Shown here: positions 62,286 through 64,000 of the stretch, one piece after another
Layout of the letters: each line of letters starts with the position of its first letter
Numbering within the stretch: position 1 is the stretch's first letter
DNA from: Calycina herbarum
Lineage: Eukaryota; Ascomycota; Leotiomycetes; Helotiales; Pezizellaceae
Length of the DNA stretch: 64,000 nucleotides
Reading direction: 5' to 3'
Assembly: GCA_001414485.1 (NCBI GenBank)
Contig: LLEY01000062.1
Span: 124,001 to 188,000 of the forward strand
Made by a program: the position numbers and the translations under genes
Notes under the pieces: generated by a model
What the model was told of the DNA's origin: nothing
Database searches by the model: none
Seen by the model: only the letters and a program-made list of their open reading frames with translations

Positions 62286-63587
62286 CTAATCAAAAGGAAT
62301 ACGTCTCAGGCCATCTCCGCCACCTCCCATTCTCTTCTTCATTTCTTGGGCAGCAGCAACACTACTCGGAACCTTGATACCACAGCAGTCACCCCAACTA
62401 TTCATTTGATGAACATGTTTCATACCATCCTTCATGACAATTACTTCTCCGCCTTCTGTCTCATCATCCTCACTTGGTACTCCAAGCTCTTCTTCTTTGT
62501 TCATGCCATCAACTGCTGGAATCAGAGACCCAAAGATGAAATGCTGCATAACTGGAAGCTTCTTGAGAACTTCAGCGACAAACATACGTCTCATACCGGC
62601 TTCGACTTTCGTCCAAGACTTGGCAGATGATATATCGTCCAACATTGGGCTATGCCATCTCAATCCTTCGACATTCTTGACACTATTGACGAAATTTACC
62701 TGACCCAGATACAGATAATCCTTTCCATATTCTTCCAGCGTGAGACTCTGGTGTATTGAAAGGGGCCGAATGAATGGGTGATGTAGAAGCTGGGAGGAGC
62801 CAAACAAGAATGGAAGGAATTGGTAATCATCAAGACCCCATACTCCGTGTGATCCAGCCGGCTCCAGATAATACGTTGATTGTATAACTCTCATGAGAGT
62901 GAGGTAACGAGTAAAAACCTTGAGGACGAGGGGGCGAAAGTCTGAAGGGGTGATGATGCGAAGTTGGTAAAGACACAACAGCCAGAGCATAAAGTTTAAC
63001 TCATGCCCAGAGCCGTAATCGATTCTTGTGCGGTTTCCAAAAGACTGCAGAAAGTATGTAGAGACTTCTGATATTGCTTCATCAGATGATAATCCTAATT
63101 CTTTGTGCCACTCCGCATGCTCCTTGTCTGCTAGGTCGAGGAAATCCCGGAAACCCTTATTTCCAAATCGTGAATCTCCCTGATCTTCTGGTGGGCTTCG
63201 ATTAACTACATCTTCGACTTTCTCGATTATAGCGACTATTTTTGTGACAGCAGGACTGAGTTCGCTGTCTCGAATTGCAGATGCAGGCGTATCGACAACG
63301 GAGTCTGTGAGACCAAAAATGAAGGCTAGAAGGAGCTTGTATGCAGGGGACGAGAGGAAAAGCTCGTGGTCATGAGGCGAGAGGATTCGTCGTGATGGTT
63401 TCTGGAAGGTTATCGTTGCTGGGTCTGGAGGAGAGGGTAAATCTGGAGTTTCGGGAACTGGTAAAGGGTTTGAGGGAGGGGCTTGCCGTCGTCGAGGTTC
63501 AAGCTTCGGGAGGCGGTCTCGTAAGTTTGGAATAGCTGATGACGGCTTGTCTTTCGTAGGATCCGAGGTTAACGTGCTAGACGGCAT
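62286..63587 (-). CDS. rrd1: PP2A activator, PTPA/Rrd family peptidyl-prolyl isomerase
   Basis: Phosphotyrosyl phosphatase activator, a peptidyl-prolyl cis-trans isomerase that helps bring PP2A-type phosphatases into the active form, in cytoplasm and nucleus. Single exon of 433 residues. Family segments in order: FQKPSRRILSPHDHELFLSS (N-terminal helix), FGNKGFRDFLDLADKE, TYFLQSFGNRTRIDYGSGHE (the strongly conserved stretch), SHGVWGLDDYQFLPFLFGSS and the C-terminal EVLKKLPVMQHFIFGSLIP. The tail carries MKHVHQMNSWGDCCGIKVPS. The longer tail and the RRILS N-terminal motif make Rrd1 more likely than Rrd2; that choice is from memory and uncertain. The ATG at 63587 is the only good start. Divergent from RRP46, 252 bp away. 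Confidence 0.92.
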   Translation of the reverse strand: MPSSTLTSDPTKDKPSSAIPNLRDRLPKLEPRRRQAPPSNPLPVPETPDLPSPPDPATITFQKPSRRILSPHDHELFLSSPAYKLLLAFIFGLTDSVVDTPASAIRDSELSPAVTKIVAIIEKVEDVVNRSPPEDQGDSRFGNKGFRDFLDLADKEHAEWHKELGLSSDEAISEVSTYFLQSFGNRTRIDYGSGHELNFMLWLLCLYQLRIITPSDFRPLVLKVFTRYLTLMRVIQSTYYLEPAGSHGVWGLDDYQFLPFLFGSSQLLHHPFIRPLSIHQSLTLEEYGKDYLYLGQVNFVNSVKNVEGLRWHSPMLDDISSAKSWTKVEAGMRRMFVAEVLKKLPVMQHFIFGSLIPAVDGMNKEEELGVPSEDDETEGGEVIVMKDGMKHVHQMNSWGDCCGIKVPSSVAAAQEMKKRMGGGGDGLRRIPFD

Positions 63588-63839
63588 GTTGTTTGTTTGA
63601 CGTTGGATGTTGTGGGGGTTTACGAGAAGTGGTGTGGGTGATCTACAATTGCAGCAGGTCCCTTGGAGGGGAGGTTGATGAGGTGGAGGGGCGGATGATG
63701 CCGCGTGAGTGCCGCATTAGCGCAACCTTATGGAATGCTTCTGGAAAGAATTACTCTACAGCAAAAACTTATTTACTTCTGACTTCGACTTCAAAAAATC
63801 TTGCAGCGCAACGGCGAAAGCTGCCCACGCACTACAATC
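63588..63839. promoter_or_regulatory. Short shared promoter between PTPA/Rrd and RRP46 genes
   Basis: 252 bp separate two divergent start codons, so the promoters must overlap here. No specific element was recognised. Confidence 0.45.
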
Positions 63840-64000
63840 ATGGTCGCCGTTACTGAGCCTTCGGTCATCCTCTCGCACCTCCATCGCGCAGATGGCTCTG
63901 CAACCTTCTCGCAAAATGGCTATACGGTCATTGGCGCGGTCAATGGGCCTATTGAAGTCCTACGACGCGATGAGCTGCCGGAAGAAGCAGCAATCGAGGT
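63840..64000 (+). CDS. rrp46: Exosome subunit Rrp46 (5' part only)
   Basis: RNase-PH-like ring subunit of the RNA exosome, which degrades and trims RNA in nucleus and cytoplasm. The first 53 codons are present: MVAVTEPSVILSHLHRADGS, then ATFSQNGYTVIGAVNGPIEV and RRDELPEEAAIEV, the opening strand pattern of the RNase PH fold in fungal Rrp46. No intron is needed in the part seen. The gene continues beyond the window. Confidence 0.85.
   Translation, partial: MVAVTEPSVILSHLHRADGSATFSQNGYTVIGAVNGPIEVLRRDELPEEAAIE

Overview
The window looks like nuclear chromosomal DNA of a filamentous ascomycete. Genes are interrupted by short spliceosomal introns (about 45-75 bp, GTANGT...CTAAC...YAG). The genes seen (alternative oxidase, polo kinase, OPA3, Nas2, Ran, HET-domain, homeobox, Rrp46) are typical of Pezizomycotina, and the transposon relics carry C-to-T/G-to-A damage like that left by repeat-induced point mutation (RIP). 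A Leotiomycetes origin is my best guess from the overall flavour, not a demonstrated placement. Exon structures below were worked out by eye from splice signals and frame continuity.

Layout. 0-0.4 kb: 3' end of an alternative oxidase gene. 0.4-5.9 kb: gene-free, AT-rich DNA with decayed repeats. 5.9-13.6 kb: a housekeeping block with polo kinase (minus), OPA3-like protein (plus), an unrecognised conserved-looking protein (plus) and an Rtc3/SBDS-like protein (plus). 13.6-25.8 kb: a 12 kb stretch with no gene I can support, holding two copies of a small inverted-repeat element (a third lies at 11.1 kb) and simple repeats. 25.8-26.3 kb: a small membrane protein. 29.2-33.2 kb: an accessory pocket with a broken HET-domain gene and an intact MFS transporter, followed by a 301 bp MITE with perfect ends. 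35.2-42.6 kb: a second housekeeping block with a Rho-type GEF (minus), a small membrane protein (minus), Nas2 proteasome chaperone (plus) and Ran/Gsp1 GTPase (plus).

43.4-50.9 kb is one insertion site holding three nested elements: an outer inverted-repeat element (TAA duplication), inside it a pogo/Fot-type DNA transposon relic (TA duplication), and inside that a 5.9 kb Ty3/gypsy LTR retrotransposon on the minus strand (TATTC duplication). None retains an open frame. 51.6-53.6 kb: a homeobox transcription factor. 55.4-57.1 kb: a 551-residue unrecognised protein followed by a minisatellite-like region. 59.2-62.0 kb: two adjacent 2EXR/F-box-like paralogues with the same five-exon plan, one carrying a frameshift. 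62.3-64.0 kb: a PP2A activator (PTPA/Rrd) divergent from the exosome subunit gene RRP46, which runs off the window.

The core genes act in unrelated cellular processes (respiration, mitosis, proteasome assembly, nuclear transport, phosphatase activation, RNA decay), and I see no biosynthetic cluster. I found no convincing novel multi-gene system. The most interesting material is the nested transposon stack with an all-transition LTR divergence, the small inverted-repeat families, the HET pseudogene, the 2EXR pair, and an open leader upstream of the polo kinase.
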